Positions 24,946-36,819 of a DNA stretch of 64,000 bases are shown here, in pieces. Source of the DNA: Castanea sativa. Its lineage: Eukaryota; Streptophyta; Magnoliopsida; Fagales; Fagaceae. The position numbers and the translations under genes are program-made. Positions within the stretch are counted from its first letter, which is position 1. Every line of letters starts with the position of its first letter. Below the pieces are notes generated by a model. It was not told where the DNA came from. It did not search any database and saw only the letters and a list, made by a program, of their open reading frames with translations. The stretch is from assembly GCF_040712315.1 (NCBI RefSeq), contig NC_134015.1, positions 21,639,614 through 21,703,613 on the forward strand, in the 5' to 3' direction.

Positions 24946-25484
24946 AATCAAAGGAAGCTCCCTTTGTGGGTGCGATCAACTTTGATGACTTGTGACGTAG
25001 GTTTTACCTGTCATGTCACAAAGAAGTTTGGGTACCCATTGGATCTTCAAGTTTGGAAGATTTTTTTGGGTTGACCTGTGATTGTGTTTTGAAAGCTTGT
25101 TTATTTTGTGAGTGTGAGAGGGATTTTGGGTGTATTGTGAGAGAGTTTTTGTTTATGTTAGTGAGCTTTGTGAGAGTGTTATTTGTGTGAGTTGTGAGAG
25201 TTGTGAGATTTGATAAAATGTGGTTGTAATCCATGTCTTTGATAATGGATTTTGGTTGATGTTACCTACAGATGTAGCATGAAGTTGACTAAATTAGATA
25301 TTATTATCTCGTGTAGATTTTTTTTTTTTCCCTAAATACACTCTTGCTATCCTTAAATCATATCTATTGATATTAGAGTTTCCACTATATATTGTACAAC
25401 AATCTTCAGCAACAACGCTGCCATAAGCATTAACCCCAATCATTCTCTTCTCAATTCTTTGATTTTTTTTTTTTTTTTAACAAG
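24946..25484. other. Non-coding, GT/GAGAG-rich
   Basis: A GTGAGAG-rich simple stretch (25080-25215) yields a Thr/Asn-rich reverse frame of low complexity that I do not regard as a gene. Nothing else was recognised. Confidence 0.4.
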
Positions 25485-25544
25485 TGGAAGAGGGATTTGA
25501 ACCAAGCACTTATTATGGGGGAGACATGCAATATTACTAATAAG
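25485..25544 (-). mobile_element. SINE-like fragment truncated by a hAT insertion
   Basis: The reverse complement holds GGTTCAAATCCCTCTTCC, a Pol III B-box-like word. The fragment ends exactly where the hAT element at 25545 begins. Confidence 0.35.
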
Positions 25545-27571
25545 CAGTGGCGGAGTCAAGAATTTTTTTTAGGAAGCAAAACTAAATATAACAAAATTCT
25601 TAAGGGTTTTTTTTAATGATTTTTTTTTAATTTTTAAAAAAGAAATTTTTTTTCATAAGACAGTTCTTGATTAATAACATATTCAGTGAAACAAAAATAT
25701 ATATAAATAATAATAAACTGCATGCTTATCAAACAATTAAATTTTATGCACTAGTTATCTATTTATTTTTAAAAAAACATATAAATAATAAATTGTATGC
25801 TTATCAATCAAACAAGATAAATAAAATAAATTAATAAAACCTCAAAATTTAGCTGTAACTCACAAATGGATTCAATTTGCAAACATATTAAACAATCTAG
25901 TAGAGGAAGACGATGGTTGTTAACATTTCCCTTCACTTTATTATACATCCCACTCCCCCCAAACTAAAACATAAACAGAGACAAAGAGAGAGTCAGAGAG
26001 AGGTCTACAGAGAGCAACTGAGCAAGAAAGAAAGAGAGTCAGAAACAGATACCACAGCCGATTGATCTAGACAGAGCCAGCGCCAGTCATCGAGTGGAGG
26101 TTGGAAGCAACTCGTGGTGGCGACAACGGCATAAGGGTTTTTTTTTTTCCTTTTAAATGTCAGATATATGTAACATGTTAAAGCAATAAAGCTGGTTCTT
26201 TTTTTCTTCATATTTTTTCAAAACTGGAGGAGTACTTCTAATTGGAAGTGAATTCTTTTTTCTTTTCTTTTTTGAGGTAAAAGGTAGAAATTTTACTGAT
26301 GATAAATATACATGACATGTGATAACTTTTGACTATTACAATAACACAAGGCCATTACAATAGCACAAGGCCATCAGGGGAAGCAACAACTGGTCTGCAA
26401 ACCAGCCAATTATGCAGAAACAAAACACAAGGTCATGGCTAGCAGGAGCTGGTTCTCTCTCCTGCAATTCTGCAGAAAATACTAACAGCACACAATGCAG
26501 AAAAAACACATGACCATGACCATTACAATAACACTAGGCCATCTGCTTACCAGACAATTATGCAGAAAAACACAAGGCTGTGGCAATTCTGCAGAAGGTA
26601 CAAACAGCCAGAGCCATAAACAGCCTATGACCATTACAATACACAGTGCAGGAGCTAGTTCTCAATCCAGCAAATATGCAAAAATACAACACAAAGGCCA
26701 TTGACATACGTTACAAAAAAAAACTACACAAGTAGACCATTCAACTATCTGTTTGAGCAGCTACCATCTTTGATATTCCTGTAGAAATCCAATTGCTTCA
26801 TCAAATATAGACTTGGGTGAGTTTGGATATGTTGAAAATAAAATTTATTTTGAGCATTCCAAATTGCCCAAGCAATTACCGCCCATCTTTCCAATTCTTG
26901 CTGTGAAAATTTATCTATCAACCAACAAAATAACATGAAAATATCTTGAGCAGTGTTTTGGCCTTTCTGAATCTTTCCTCCGCAAAGGACCCATACATTT
27001 CTTACAAAAGGACATTCCCAAAGCAAGTGTGCAGTAGACTCCACTTGTTTACAGCAGAACTCACACTGTGGATCAATTTTTGTCTTTCGGCAATGCAAGT
27101 TGTGCCTAGTAAACATACGTACTTTCAGTGGTACATTCAAACTCCACAGCTTTCTCCATATTCCAAGGTCAGCCACCATCCTTGAGTGTTCAACCCATGA
27201 TTGCTCTTTCATCTGTTGTGCTATCTGGTAAGCTGATTTAACTATAAATTTTTGGGAAGAGAATTCTTGAATAGCAAAGAATTTGTTTTTTTTTTTTATC
27301 TTTTTTCCTTTCTGGGATTTTTTTATTATTGTTTTTCCTTTTTTTGGGATATTGTTGATTTGGAAATTTGTTAAATGTTTTGTATAATTTTTTTCAATGA
27401 AAATTAATTGAACCAAGAATATATTTTACTTTCTCAAAATCTAGGAGGGGCCAGTAAGTATAATTTATTGTTGATTACAGAAAATTTAGAAATCTACTAG
27501 TGCTATTCATAGGATTTTTGATAAGTCAGAAGGGGGGGGGGGGGTCTTATCCCCCCTCTAGCTCTGCCACT
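25545..27571. mobile_element. hAT-type relic with internal LINE fragment
   Basis: The left end CAGTGGCGGAGTCAAG is inverse to the right end CTAGCTCTGCCACT. A G tract (27532-27544) lies just inside the right TIR. Flanking 8-mers ctaataag (25537-25544) and ctaacgag (27572-27579) agree at 6 of 8, the expected hAT duplication length. No hAT transposase is present. A LINE piece occupies about 26250-27290. Confidence 0.6.
26252..27290 (-). pseudogene. 5'-truncated LINE fragment (zf-RVT domain region)
   Basis: The minus strand (about 27290-26745) reads FIVKSAYQIAQQ, WRKLWSLNVPLKVRMF, then C-x2-C-x8-H-x4-C in CEFCCKQVESTAHLLWECPF, and WAVIAWAIWNAQNKF. This is the zinc-binding reverse-transcriptase-associated domain and linker of plant L1-type LINEs. 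RT and endonuclease are absent. The downstream part (26700-26330) repeats GACCATTACAATAACACAAGG-like phrases and probably derives from a 3' UTR. The low-coordinate edge is T-rich, consistent with a poly(A) end on the minus strand. Confidence 0.7.
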
Positions 27572-27638
27572 CTAACGAGTAACCATAACTAGTGCGTCTT
27601 CAATATCGTTTCTAAGGAGCCAAAAAAAGAATGTCATT

Positions 27639-28129
27639 TGAAGGGGATAAAAATAGTAAATGGACGGAGATAATGATGACGGATGTACACCGTAAGTGAC
27701 GCGACTATAACGGTCAACTTTTGCTGATTATCCATCATAGGTGGATTGATTGTAGGATCCAGGTGGCATGTAATTTGATATGCACCAGATGAGCTTTTGC
27801 TTTATCCCCACGCAAACGTGCACACTTGGACTTCTTGCGACACACGTTTGAGAAGACTCTTATATGGAAATAAGCTTGAGAAGGAAGTTGTATCCTAAAT
27901 GAAAGGTAATTCCGCTCAATATAAATACCTCAGAAACCCTAAATATGAAGGTACGCATAATATTCTTAACTCCTACTCTGAGGTTAAAGAAACAAGATTC
28001 TAACTTGACCTTCGGAGGTATTCGGCCGACACCACACCGGTGCTCTCTTCTAGGTCCTTTATTTTCTTCTCCAGTGTTGCTTTTGTTCGAGGAGCTTGCG
28101 ACTCACTGGTGATATTTTCGGCATCATCA
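27639..28129 (+). repeat. 5' LTR
   Basis: It starts TGAAGGGGATAAAAATAG and ends TTTTCGGCATCATCA. A TATA-like AATATAAATACCTC lies at about 27918. It matches the LTR at 36820 almost throughout. Confidence 0.95.
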
Positions 28130-28131
28130 GT

Positions 28132-28148
28132 TGGCGCCGTCTGTGGGA
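28132..28148 (+). promoter_or_regulatory. Primer-binding site
   Basis: TGGCGCCGTCTGTGGGA begins two bases after the 5' LTR. TGGCGCC starts are typical of plant Ty3/gypsy tRNA-primed elements. Confidence 0.85.
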
Positions 28149-28212
28149 ATTGAGGAAGAAGAAAATCTTCTGATTATTTTAGCCTCGCTCTATCCCTGAG
28201 ACAAAGAGTTGC

Positions 28213-29508
28213 ATGGCACTCACTCGATCGATGGCAACGAACAACAATCAAGGCGACGAACCACGAGCCATCGCGTGAGAGGCGGTGTCCAAACGCTTGC
28301 GGCAGCGGTTGAGCGCCTCACTAAGCAGAATCATGATTTGGAAGAGCAGTTGCGGCAAATAACCGCACATCAGAGTGCACCGCAAGAAGATCAGGAGGGC
28401 GCTAGTCCTGAAGGAAGGAACGTGGAAAGACCTGAGGGCAGCAACGCTCCGACTAGACCCGAGCGACAAGAAACCAATCAACCACTTGCTTTAGACGCTG
28501 TGCCGACTCACATAGCCACCGAAATGCAGGAGATGAGGGAACGTATAGATGCAATGATGAGCGCTCTTAAAGGACGGGTATCCAGCAATTTGGACGACCT
28601 AGTCCATAGAACGGATTCACCATTCACAGCATTGGTGAATTCGTGCCCCGTTCCAGCAAAGTTTCGCATGCCCCATGTGGAAAACTATGACGGATCCAAG
28701 GACCCGTTGGATCACTTGGAGTCTTTCGAACCTTAATGCATCTTCGGGGTGTACTCGATGAAATTATGTGCGGTGGCTTTTCTCACCACCTTGAAGGGGC
28801 CTCCAAGGGATTGGTACGGCAGTTGACGCCTAATTCCATCGGCACTTTTAAGGAACTCAGGTGCACGGTTCGTATCACACTTCATTGGAAGTCATCGACA
28901 CAAGAGGTCTATTGCATGTATCCGGGAATTAAACAACGAGAAGGTGAAACATTAAGGTCCTATATAGCCCGCTTTAACAAGGAATCCTCTCGATAGACGA
29001 GGCGGACGACAAGACACTTGTGGCGGCATTCACAAACGGGTTACAAGAGGGTAAGTTCTTATTTTCCCCTGTGTAAGAATGACCCAAAGACTATGTCCGA
29101 TGTCTGTTACGGGCGACGAAGTATGAAGGCGGAGGATGCCTTGTGGCCGAGACGACTATAAACCAAAGAAAAGAAGAAAGACGGGAAGATACGAAACCAG
29201 ATAACGGACGAAAAGTGGCTAGAACCGGGATCAACGAGAAGACCGGGAACCCGAACCACCTTCGGGGAGGTTTACAAGTTTCAACCCTGGCCCCAATTGA
29301 CCAAGTGCTTATGCAAATCAAAGATGAAGGAAGCTTGACATTCCGGACAAATTGAAGGGAGATCCGAACAAGAGGCCAAGAGATAGATATTGCCGTTTTC
29401 ACCGTGACCACGGCCATGATACGACGGACTGTTATGACTTGAAACAACGGATTGAAGCCCTTATAAGGCAGGGGAAGGTTGCAAAGGTTCGTGAGGAAGG
29501 AAAGAACT
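28213..29508 (+). pseudogene. gag (capsid/nucleocapsid region), frameshifted
   Basis: ATG 28213 opens MALTRSMATNNNQG but meets TGA near 28276. The sequence continues in another frame with AVERLTKQNHDLEEQL (coiled coil), DDLVHRTDSPFTALVNS and FRMPHVENYDGSKDPLDHLE. After a further shift at about 28735 come LTPNSIGTFKEL and IKQREGETLRSYIARFNKE. A zinc-knuckle-like [20 protein letters not shown] follows near 29385-29445. These are the usual Tat-type Gag blocks in order. Several frame changes and stops make it non-functional. Confidence 0.85.
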
Positions 29509-29699
29509 GATCGGCCCCGGGAGCGAATCCTAGACGGGAAAACGAGCGTCCGACCACCGCAGCGGACATACGGATGATAATGGGGGAGCGCTTCGCGGGA
29601 TCGTCCAAAAAGGCCAGGAAGACCTCTTACGGACGGTACAAAGTGTCCGGTCGACGGGCTCTTCACTAGAAAGGATACGACGGAATGACTCCGATCGAG

Positions 29700-30010
29700 T
29701 TTTTTGAAGAAGAGGCCCGCGCCTTCACCACCCCCATGACGACGAGCTTGTGGTTAGTATGCGGGTAGGAGACTTCAATGTCCACCGAGTTCTAGTGGAC
29801 AACGGGAGCTCTCGGCGGACATCCTTTACTATCCTGCGTTCCGCGGATGGGAATTGCAAAGGAGAGCTCGATCCCGGCATGTGCGCCCTCGTTGGCTTTG
29901 GGGGAACCCGGTCGTCCTATGGGATCCGTCACATTGATAGTGACGGTAGGAGACTACCCGCAACAGATAACTAGAAACATCACCTTTCTAGTGGTTGATT
30001 GCTCCTCGGC
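29700..30010 (+). pseudogene. Aspartic protease region
   Basis: The frame at 29750 reads VGDFNVHRVLVDNGSS. LVDNGSS is the Tat-type equivalent of the retroviral-like D-S/T-G protease active site. The following residues are shifted out of frame. The next frame gives YPQQITRNITFLVVD, another conserved protease-region block. Confidence 0.75.
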
Positions 30011-30269
30011 GCATATAACGCCATACTCGGACGTCCTACCTCGACGCATGGAAGGCCATCACTTCAACCTACCATCCGATGATCAAGTTCCCCCCGAACA
30101 TGGAGTTGGAGAATTGCGCGGAAATCGGTGATCGCAGGGAATGTTACGTGGCCATGATGGAGATGGATGACCATGTACGGACATTGAATATCGAAGAGCG
30201 AGAGGACGATGGCAGAACCCGTGGAGACATTGGAAGAAATACAACTAGACGATTCGAGGCCCGACCGAA

Positions 30270-31130
30270 CCACCAGGATAGGAACCTCGGTTGACCAAAC
30301 GGTTCGACGTGCCCTCCTATTGTTCCTCAAGGAAAACCAAGACGTGTTCGCATGGAGCCATGATGACATGCCAGGAATAGATCCGAACGTCATAGTCCAT
30401 AAATTGAACGTGTCGCCTTCGTTCTCTCCGGTCGACAAAAGAAAAGCGTATTCGCCCCCCGAAAGGGATCGAACCGCGACGAGAGGAAGTGAAGCTACGA
30501 GAAGCGGACTTCATACGAGAGGTGTACTACCCAGACTGGCTGGCGAATGTGGTAATGGTCAAAAAGTCAAATGGGAAGTGGAGAATGTGCGTTGATTTCA
30601 CGGATCTAAATAAAGCGTGCCTTAAAGACAGTTACCCGCTCCCACGGATTGACGCCTTAGTGGACTCTACCGCAAAACATGAGTTGTTGAGCTTCATGGA
30701 CGCCTTCTCGGGGTATAACCGGATTAAGTTGGAGAAAGACAGATCAAGAGAAGACATCATTTGTGACAAGTCAAGGGCTTTTTTGCTACAAGGTGATGCC
30801 ATTCGGGCTCAAGAATGCAGGAGCCACATACCAACGATTAATGAACAAGATGTTCGAGCACCAGATTGGCCGGAACGTCCAAGTCTACGTAGATGACATG
30901 TTGGTAAAAAGCGTAAAGGCGTCGGATCATCCGGGGACCTCAGGGAGACTTTCGACACTCTTCGAACGTACAAAATGAAGCCTGAACCCAAGCAAATGCG
31001 CATTCAGAATCCTGGAAAGTTCTTAGGGTTCATGGTGTCCCGCCGGGGCATTGAGGTCAACCCCGAGAAAGTGAAAGCAATTATGGATCTATCTCCTCCA
31101 AGGACGGTGAAGGAAGTGCAAAAGCCCGGG
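30270..31130 (+). pseudogene. Reverse transcriptase domain, frameshifted
   Basis: Motifs in order: KSNGKWRMCVDFTDLNKAC, YPLPRIDALVDSTAKHELLSF, MDAFSGYNRIKL, then after a frame change MPFGLKNAGATYQRLMNKMF and the catalytic YVDD at about 30886-30897 with DDMLVKS. Frame changes lie near 30470 and 30780. This domain would copy the element's RNA into DNA. Confidence 0.9.
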
Positions 31131-32265
31131 GGAAGATAACGAGCCTTGAATAGGTTTGTATCAAGAGCAACGGACAAGTGTGTCTCCCTTTCTTCGGACG
31201 CTAAGGAGATCTTTCGAGTGGACGGACGAATGCCAAAGGGCATTTGAAGAGTTGAAGGCATATCTCTACGCCCCGCCATTGCTTAGCCCGTCTGCACCGG
31301 GGGAGGAATTATTCCTGTACCTTGCTGTCTCGTGACGGCGGCGGTAAGTGCGGTTCTCGTTAGAGAGGAAGGGAAGGTACCAAAGCCGTGTACTTTGTAA
31401 GCCGGCGCTACGAGGCGCAGAGGAGAGGTACCCACGGATGGAGAAACTCGCTTTCGCACTTGTAACGCAGCAGAAAGCGAAGCCGTATTTTCAAGCACAC
31501 GTAATAATAGTCCTGACGGATCAGCCATTGCGGAGAGCAATGAACAATCCTGAAACCGCCGGACGGATGGCTTTGTGGGCTATCGAGCTAAGTGAGTATG
31601 ATATCCACTACCAGCCGCGAACAGCTGTGAAAGGACAAATATTGGCAGACTTTATTGCAGAATTCACTACACATGAGGATCAGGGGGCAGAAGAGACGCC
31701 TACATGGAGAATTCACATAGATGGATCCTCCAATAAGCATGCGGGAGGAGTCGGAGTTGTACTCCATACCCCGGAAGGAGATAAGATTGAATGTATGATC
31801 CGTCTGGAGTTCCCTACTACGAATAATGAAGCGGAGTATGAGGCCCTGGTGGCGGGATTGGAGCTTGCAATAGCAGCTGGGGCTAGGAAGGCAATGGTCG
31901 ACTCCGATTCCCAAATCGTAGCTAGCCAAGTTAATGGGAGTTATGATTGTAGGAGTGAACGAATGAGAAGGTACCTCGGAGAAGTGAAGGGTCGAACGAG
32001 TGACCTACAATTCGTGATAACTCAGATCCCGAGAGAAGAGAATCAAGAAGCGGATCGACTCGCAAAGGCTGCTTCGGCCGAACCTATGGTCGTCCCAAAG
32101 CAGGTATTATCCTTCGTCCAATATTCGTCGTTACTAGATAACGTTCAGGTGCAGGAATTAACCACTAAAGATGATTGGACGGTTCCAATTGTGGCGTACC
32201 TCAAGGACGGCAAGCTTCTAGACGGGAAGAAAGAAGTAAGGAAATTGAAGGTTAGGGCTGCCTGA
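31130..32265 (+). pseudogene. RNase H plus archaeal-type RNase H (aRNH)
   Basis: A long open stretch (31348-32265) first carries the standard Ty3 RNase H end: EKLAFALVTQQKAKPYFQAH, TDQPLRRAMNNPETAGRMA, GQILADFIAEF. It then carries a second RNase H: TWRIHIDGSS with the first catalytic Asp, NNEAEYEALVAGLELA with Glu, VDSDSQIV with Asp, and REENQEADRLAKAAS with the last Asp. The extra domain defines the Tat group. The N-terminal part before 31348 is shifted. Confidence 0.9.
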
Positions 32266-33399
32266 TTCATACTGATCAAAGGCATCCTCTACAAAAGAGG
32301 ATTCTCCCGACCATATCTAAGATGCCTGGGCCATGACGAAGCAGACTACGTAATGAGGGAAGTTCATGAAGGGATCTGTGGAAACCACTGATCAAGGTCT
32401 GCGGTACACAAGCTACTCCGAGCAGTATTATTGGCCGACAATGCGTAAGGATGCCCATGTACGTGAAGAGCTGCGATAAGTGTCAACGGTTCGGCAATCT
32501 TATCAGCCAACGGAGGAACTCACACCCATGACGGCCCCGTGGCCATTCGCACAATGGGGGTTAGACATCATGGGTCCATTTCCAATAGCGGCAAGACAAG
32601 CGAAGTTCTTGGTGGTTGGTATCGACTACTTTACCAAGTGGGTGGAAGCGAGAAGCTCTTTGCTCTATCACGGAGAAAAATATTCGCAACTTTGTATGGA
32701 GAAATATTATTTGCCCATATGGGATCCCGAGAGTGCTCGTGTCGACAACGGGAAGCAATTCGACAACGATGCGTTCCGAGACTTTTGTTCTCGGTGGGAA
32801 TCAAGAATCACTACTCATCGCCCGCTCATCCACAGGCCAACGGACAAGTTGAAGTCACGAACCAGTCCTTGTTAAAGATCATCAAGACCCGGCTCGAGGG
32901 GGCAAAGGGCATATGGCCGGACGAACTACCAAGTGTCCTATGGGCGTACAGAACAACGACAAGGACGCCAACGGGAGAGACACCGTTTCGATTGGCGTTT
33001 GGTGCTGAAGCCCTCATACCGGCAGAAGTGGGGCTGACGAGCTACCGCGTGGAAAGTTATGACGAGAGTAAGAATGCTGAAGCACTACGTCTAGAGCTTG
33101 ACCTTGTCGATGAAGTTAGGGCAACCGCGGCCCAAAGACTGGCGCGGTACCAGGACATGATGGCAAAACATTACAACTCTAAGGTTCGGCACCGGGACTT
33201 CAAAGTTGGAGATCTAGTGTTGCGAAAAGTGCTTGGCGCTACGAAAGATGCATCCCTGGGAAAGCTGGGTCCCAACTGGGAAGGCCGGTACCGAATCATT
33301 TCATGGCGCAGGAAAGGAACATACGACTTGGAGACATTAGACGGAAAGAAGTTGGGCCATCCCTGGAACACGGAGCACCTAAAGAAGTACTACCAATAG
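32266..33399 (+). pseudogene. Integrase, frameshifted
   Basis: A zinc-binding HHCC region follows aRNH (VMREVHEGICGNH, then CDKC shifted). The core reads PWPFAQWGLDIMGPFPIA with the first Asp and VDNGKQFDNDAFRDFC with the second Asp. After a shift near 32790 comes HPQANGQVEVTNQSLLK with Glu, giving the D,D-35-E triad. The C-terminal part FKVGDLVLRKV, LGPNWEGRYRI and HPWNTEHLKKYYQ is open to the stop at 33399. Confidence 0.9.
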
Positions 33400-33545
33400 T
33401 GCGGCAGCAAGCCACACCTCCTCCTTACTTTTCGGTTAATTTTAGACAGTTATGGCTTTTTAGAGCTTAGTTTTTTCTTTTTCATGAACAATTTGGTTTG
33501 TTGAACTTATGAGAGGAATTTTTTAAATGCATGCTGATGAAAATC

Positions 33546-34090
33546 TACAATGAAATCTACAAGTCCACAAAGTGGACGGATCACCCAAAGGGTGAAAAAC
33601 CTACAAGTCCACAAAGTGGACGGATCACCCAAAGGGTGAGGAACCTACAAATCCACATAGTGGACGGATCACCCAAAGGGTGAAAAACCTACGAGTCCAC
33701 AAAGTGGACGGATCACCCAAAAGGTGAAAAACCTACGAGCCCACAAAGTGGACTGATAACCCAAAGGGTGAAAAACCTACAAGTCCACAAAGTGGACGGA
33801 TCACCCAAAGGGTGAGGAACCTACAAATCCACATAGTGGACGGATCACCCAAATGGTGAAAAACCTACGAGTCCACAAAGTGGACGGATAACCCAAAGTG
33901 TGAAAAACTTTGAAGTCCACAAAGTGGACGGATCACCCAAAGGGTGAAAAACCTACAAGTCCATAGAGTGGACGGATCGCCCAAAGGGTAAAAACCTACC
34001 AGTTCACAAAGTGGACGGATCATCCCGTGAATGAATGTCTACATGGTGGACGGTTAGCAAAAATACATTTGAAAGTCCATTCACAAAGTG
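33546..34090 (+). repeat. Tandem repeat with paired hairpins, about 44-bp unit, about 12 copies
   Basis: The word GTGGACGG recurs about every 44 bp. Each unit reads AGTCCACAAAGTGGACGGA followed by TCACCCAAAGGGTGA and AAAACCTAC. Both halves are perfect 6-bp stems with an AAA loop (GTCCAC/GTGGAC and TCACCC/GGGTGA). The later units decay. The array sits between the integrase stop and the antisense gene. Confidence 0.9.
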
Positions 34091-34376
34091 GACGGATTAA
34101 CTGAATATACAACGGATAATGAGCAAGCAACATGCAATAAAAGATTTGATAAGTCAAGTTCAATAATTACAAATGACGGTTTAAATAAAGTTCTTTCACA
34201 ACGGTGAAAACTTTTACAAAAAAGCAAGTATCCTATTCATTCTTTGGAGAGTTCTCGACCAATGGACCGTCATTTGGCTGACTAGGAGGAAGAACTTCGC
34301 CTTCGTCAGCTGGAGCAGTGACGGCAAACACTTCGTCTGTGCTTTCTGAACGGACGGATTGTGCAAGTGTTTGCCC

Positions 34377-36396
34377 TTAAGCGTCAATGGATATATGGGA
34401 TACGTCCATCTCAGGGTACGATGACGTCACCTGACGGATGGCGTCATCGAACCCGTCAGCAAAGGAGCCCCCCAGCTCCGTCAAAAGGAGTTCAGAATCA
34501 CGATATTCTTGAATGGCTATCTCCTTTGCGCTGTGAAGCTTGGACGTTGTCTCCGTCAGCTGCTTCTCCTTGTCATTCAGGATCTCACGAAGATGCCCGT
34601 TCTCCTTTTCCACCTCCTCTCTGACCTGCTCCGAGCATTTGAGCTTTCTGTCCATGTTGATCTTGTAGGTCTTCGGCTCAAAGCCCATCCTCCATCGTCC
34701 GGCTTTTCTTTCTTAGACGGTCCATGGATGTCTCATGATTGAGACAACGGCCATGAGCCCTTTCATCATCACCATGGCACGGAAGCGAAATACAACGTTA
34801 TGACGGATGTGAAGGAACTTGGCAACAATATTAGACGGATTCAAAATTACTGTGCAAGGGTGAAAAGACCCGTCTCACCCATCGCCTCCGTTGAATGGTT
34901 GCCGAGGTACGCGTAGTCGTCATATCGAGCATAGACGACATATTCTCGAGGGCATAGCTTGAATCCTCCCGGAAGAGAACGGGTGGTTTCTCCTCCCGAG
35001 GCCGCCTGGGCCTTTCATCAAGCCTTTGCCCTTTCCATGCTTGGCGCCCATCTTCTCTGCCTTCAAGGCCACGACGGGTTCAGTGGAGGTCTTTTGCTTC
35101 TTGGGAGGACGGTCCGTTTTCTCAACTTGAGTCTGTTTTGACGGTCCAGTGGGGGGGCCAGTCCCCTTTGTTTGACCCCCCTCTTGCTTTTTCTTCACCG
35201 CCCGTTGCTTAATGAATGCCCTCCTCTGGCGGCGTCCATCTCTCCGCAAATCAAAGACGGATGAGAAAGGAAAGGTAAAAGTAAAACAAGAGAAAAATGA
35301 AAGACGGGTATAGTTTTGATGAACTTACGTTTTCGAATTCGTTTATCGTATGACGGGCAGCGGATGAAGGTTCGGGTCCGTCACAATGCCAGTGAAGCGT
35401 ATCGAGTGTGACGAGTTGAGCCCAAGTCCTCTCTTGCAGTTTTGTTTTGTTAAAAATTTTCTCCAGAAAATTCCACTGCTCCAAATCAACCTGAGGACGG
35501 TCCCGAGCTGCAATAAAGGACGGTTAGACCTTTAAAAAAAAAAATTTATTAACTTCAAATACTGGACGGAAGCAAAAGGAATACACATACCCGACGAAGG
35601 CATTATGCCCCATGTTATGTCGACGGGCATGTTAGTTACATCTCCTGGACGACACATCCATTCGTCCCCTTCCAAAAAGAAGTAACGACTCTTCCGATCT
35701 TTCTGTTCGAGTCCGGAGTGTCACTCGCAAGCCTCGATAAAGGACTTCATTTAGCCGTAAAGCTATACATCCCCTTGGACTTGACAATCTCTGTTTGTCG
35801 GTAACAATGGAATAATTCTTCCACCGTCAACCTTCGGAAGGCTTCTCGGACATTGCCCCATACAAAACCTCGGCCCCAAATGGAACACTCTCCAGGCATT
35901 GGGGAGATTTGGGTGACGGATAGACCAAGGTATTGAAGAAGTCGACGGTGAAGAGAACTTAATGGAAATCTGAGCCCCGCCTTTAAAGCTTGCTCGTAGA
36001 TCCCAACACCGTCTACTCCCTTGTAGTAGCATTTCTCGGATTTTTTGGGAAGACGTAGACGGATGTTATCTGGTATTTGGTACTTGGTCCTAAGTGTGTT
36101 GAGTTGAGATTCAGTCATGGACGACCTAAAATCATTTACCGTCCAGAGGAGGCGGCATGACGAACTCCCTAAGGCCATCTGGGCCAATTGCGGCGGATGG
36201 GGGGATCCACGCCGTCCGGCTTACTGCTGGACGACTCTGAACTCTCCGTCTCTAGACCATCGTCAAGGGAAGAAGAGGTACTTGACGGATTCCTCTCTTC
36301 ACTTGAAGTGTCAGGATCTCTTGGACCTGACGGAAACTTTTCATCGTAGCCCGCCCCCTCGCGGACAAACGACCAGTTACTTGACGCACTAGACAT
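34377..36396 (-). pseudogene. Antisense spliced gene in the Tat element (gypsy-associated Transposase_28-like)
   Basis: On the strand opposite gag-pol, ATG 36396 opens a Ser/Glu/Asp-rich N terminus (MSSASSNWSFVREG). After a frame slip near 36175 it continues LNTLRTKYQIPDNIRLRLP and FPLSSLHRRLLQYLGLSVTQ, resembling the plant 'putative gypsy type transposon' family. Next come FFLEGDEWMCRPGDV and PSSG|GTATGT. An exon at 35507-35329 (RPQVDLEQWNFLEKIF) has clean borders TTGCAG|CTCGGG and GAAAAC|GTAAGT. A Lys/Arg-rich exon (about 35240-34920) and a coiled-coil end (34688-34377, VREEVEKENGHLREI) follow. In-frame stops and slips make this copy non-coding. The biochemical role of the family is unknown to me. 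Confidence 0.65.
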
Positions 36397-36802
36397 TACC
36401 TACATTTATGACGGTATAACCTAAGAGACCGACGGTTCTAAGGAAAGTGCATATACTTAAAACAATGAAATTCAAAGAAAGACGGAAAAAGGATTTGGAA
36501 TACATACGGATCCGTCCGAACGACGAGGAAGGCACTATCATATTGACGGTTGCGCTCTGCTCACAAATTTTTTGACAAGAAGAAGAAATGAAGGGAGAAA
36601 TATCTGGCCTTTTATAGAACAAAGGGCACGGAATACGAAGCGACGCCTCGTTTTGGGGAAATAGCCAATCCACGAGGGCCACGTGCTCTTCGTCAGAAAT
36701 ACAGGCCACGTGTCATCCGTCGTGGTATACCAAGCTCGTTCCCATTTAATACATTGTCTTTAATCATTCCATGGATCCGTCAGATTATAAGGACGGATCC
36801 AA

Positions 36803-36819
36803 GGACTGAAGGGGGCAAC
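36803..36819 (+). promoter_or_regulatory. Polypurine tract
   Basis: GGACTGAAGGGGGCAAC lies directly before the 3' LTR, where plus-strand DNA synthesis would be primed. Confidence 0.7.

Noticed and set aside
25016..25234. Thr/Asn-rich reverse frame
   Set aside because: It derives from a GTGAGAG-rich simple repeat.
29091..31540. Long minus-strand frames opposite gag-pol
   Set aside because: No motifs or splice pattern; they are antisense shadows, unlike the spliced antisense gene at 34377-36396.
32539..32852. Separate genes in overlapping frames near the integrase core
   Set aside because: They are frameshifted pieces of one integrase; the motifs switch frame near 32790.
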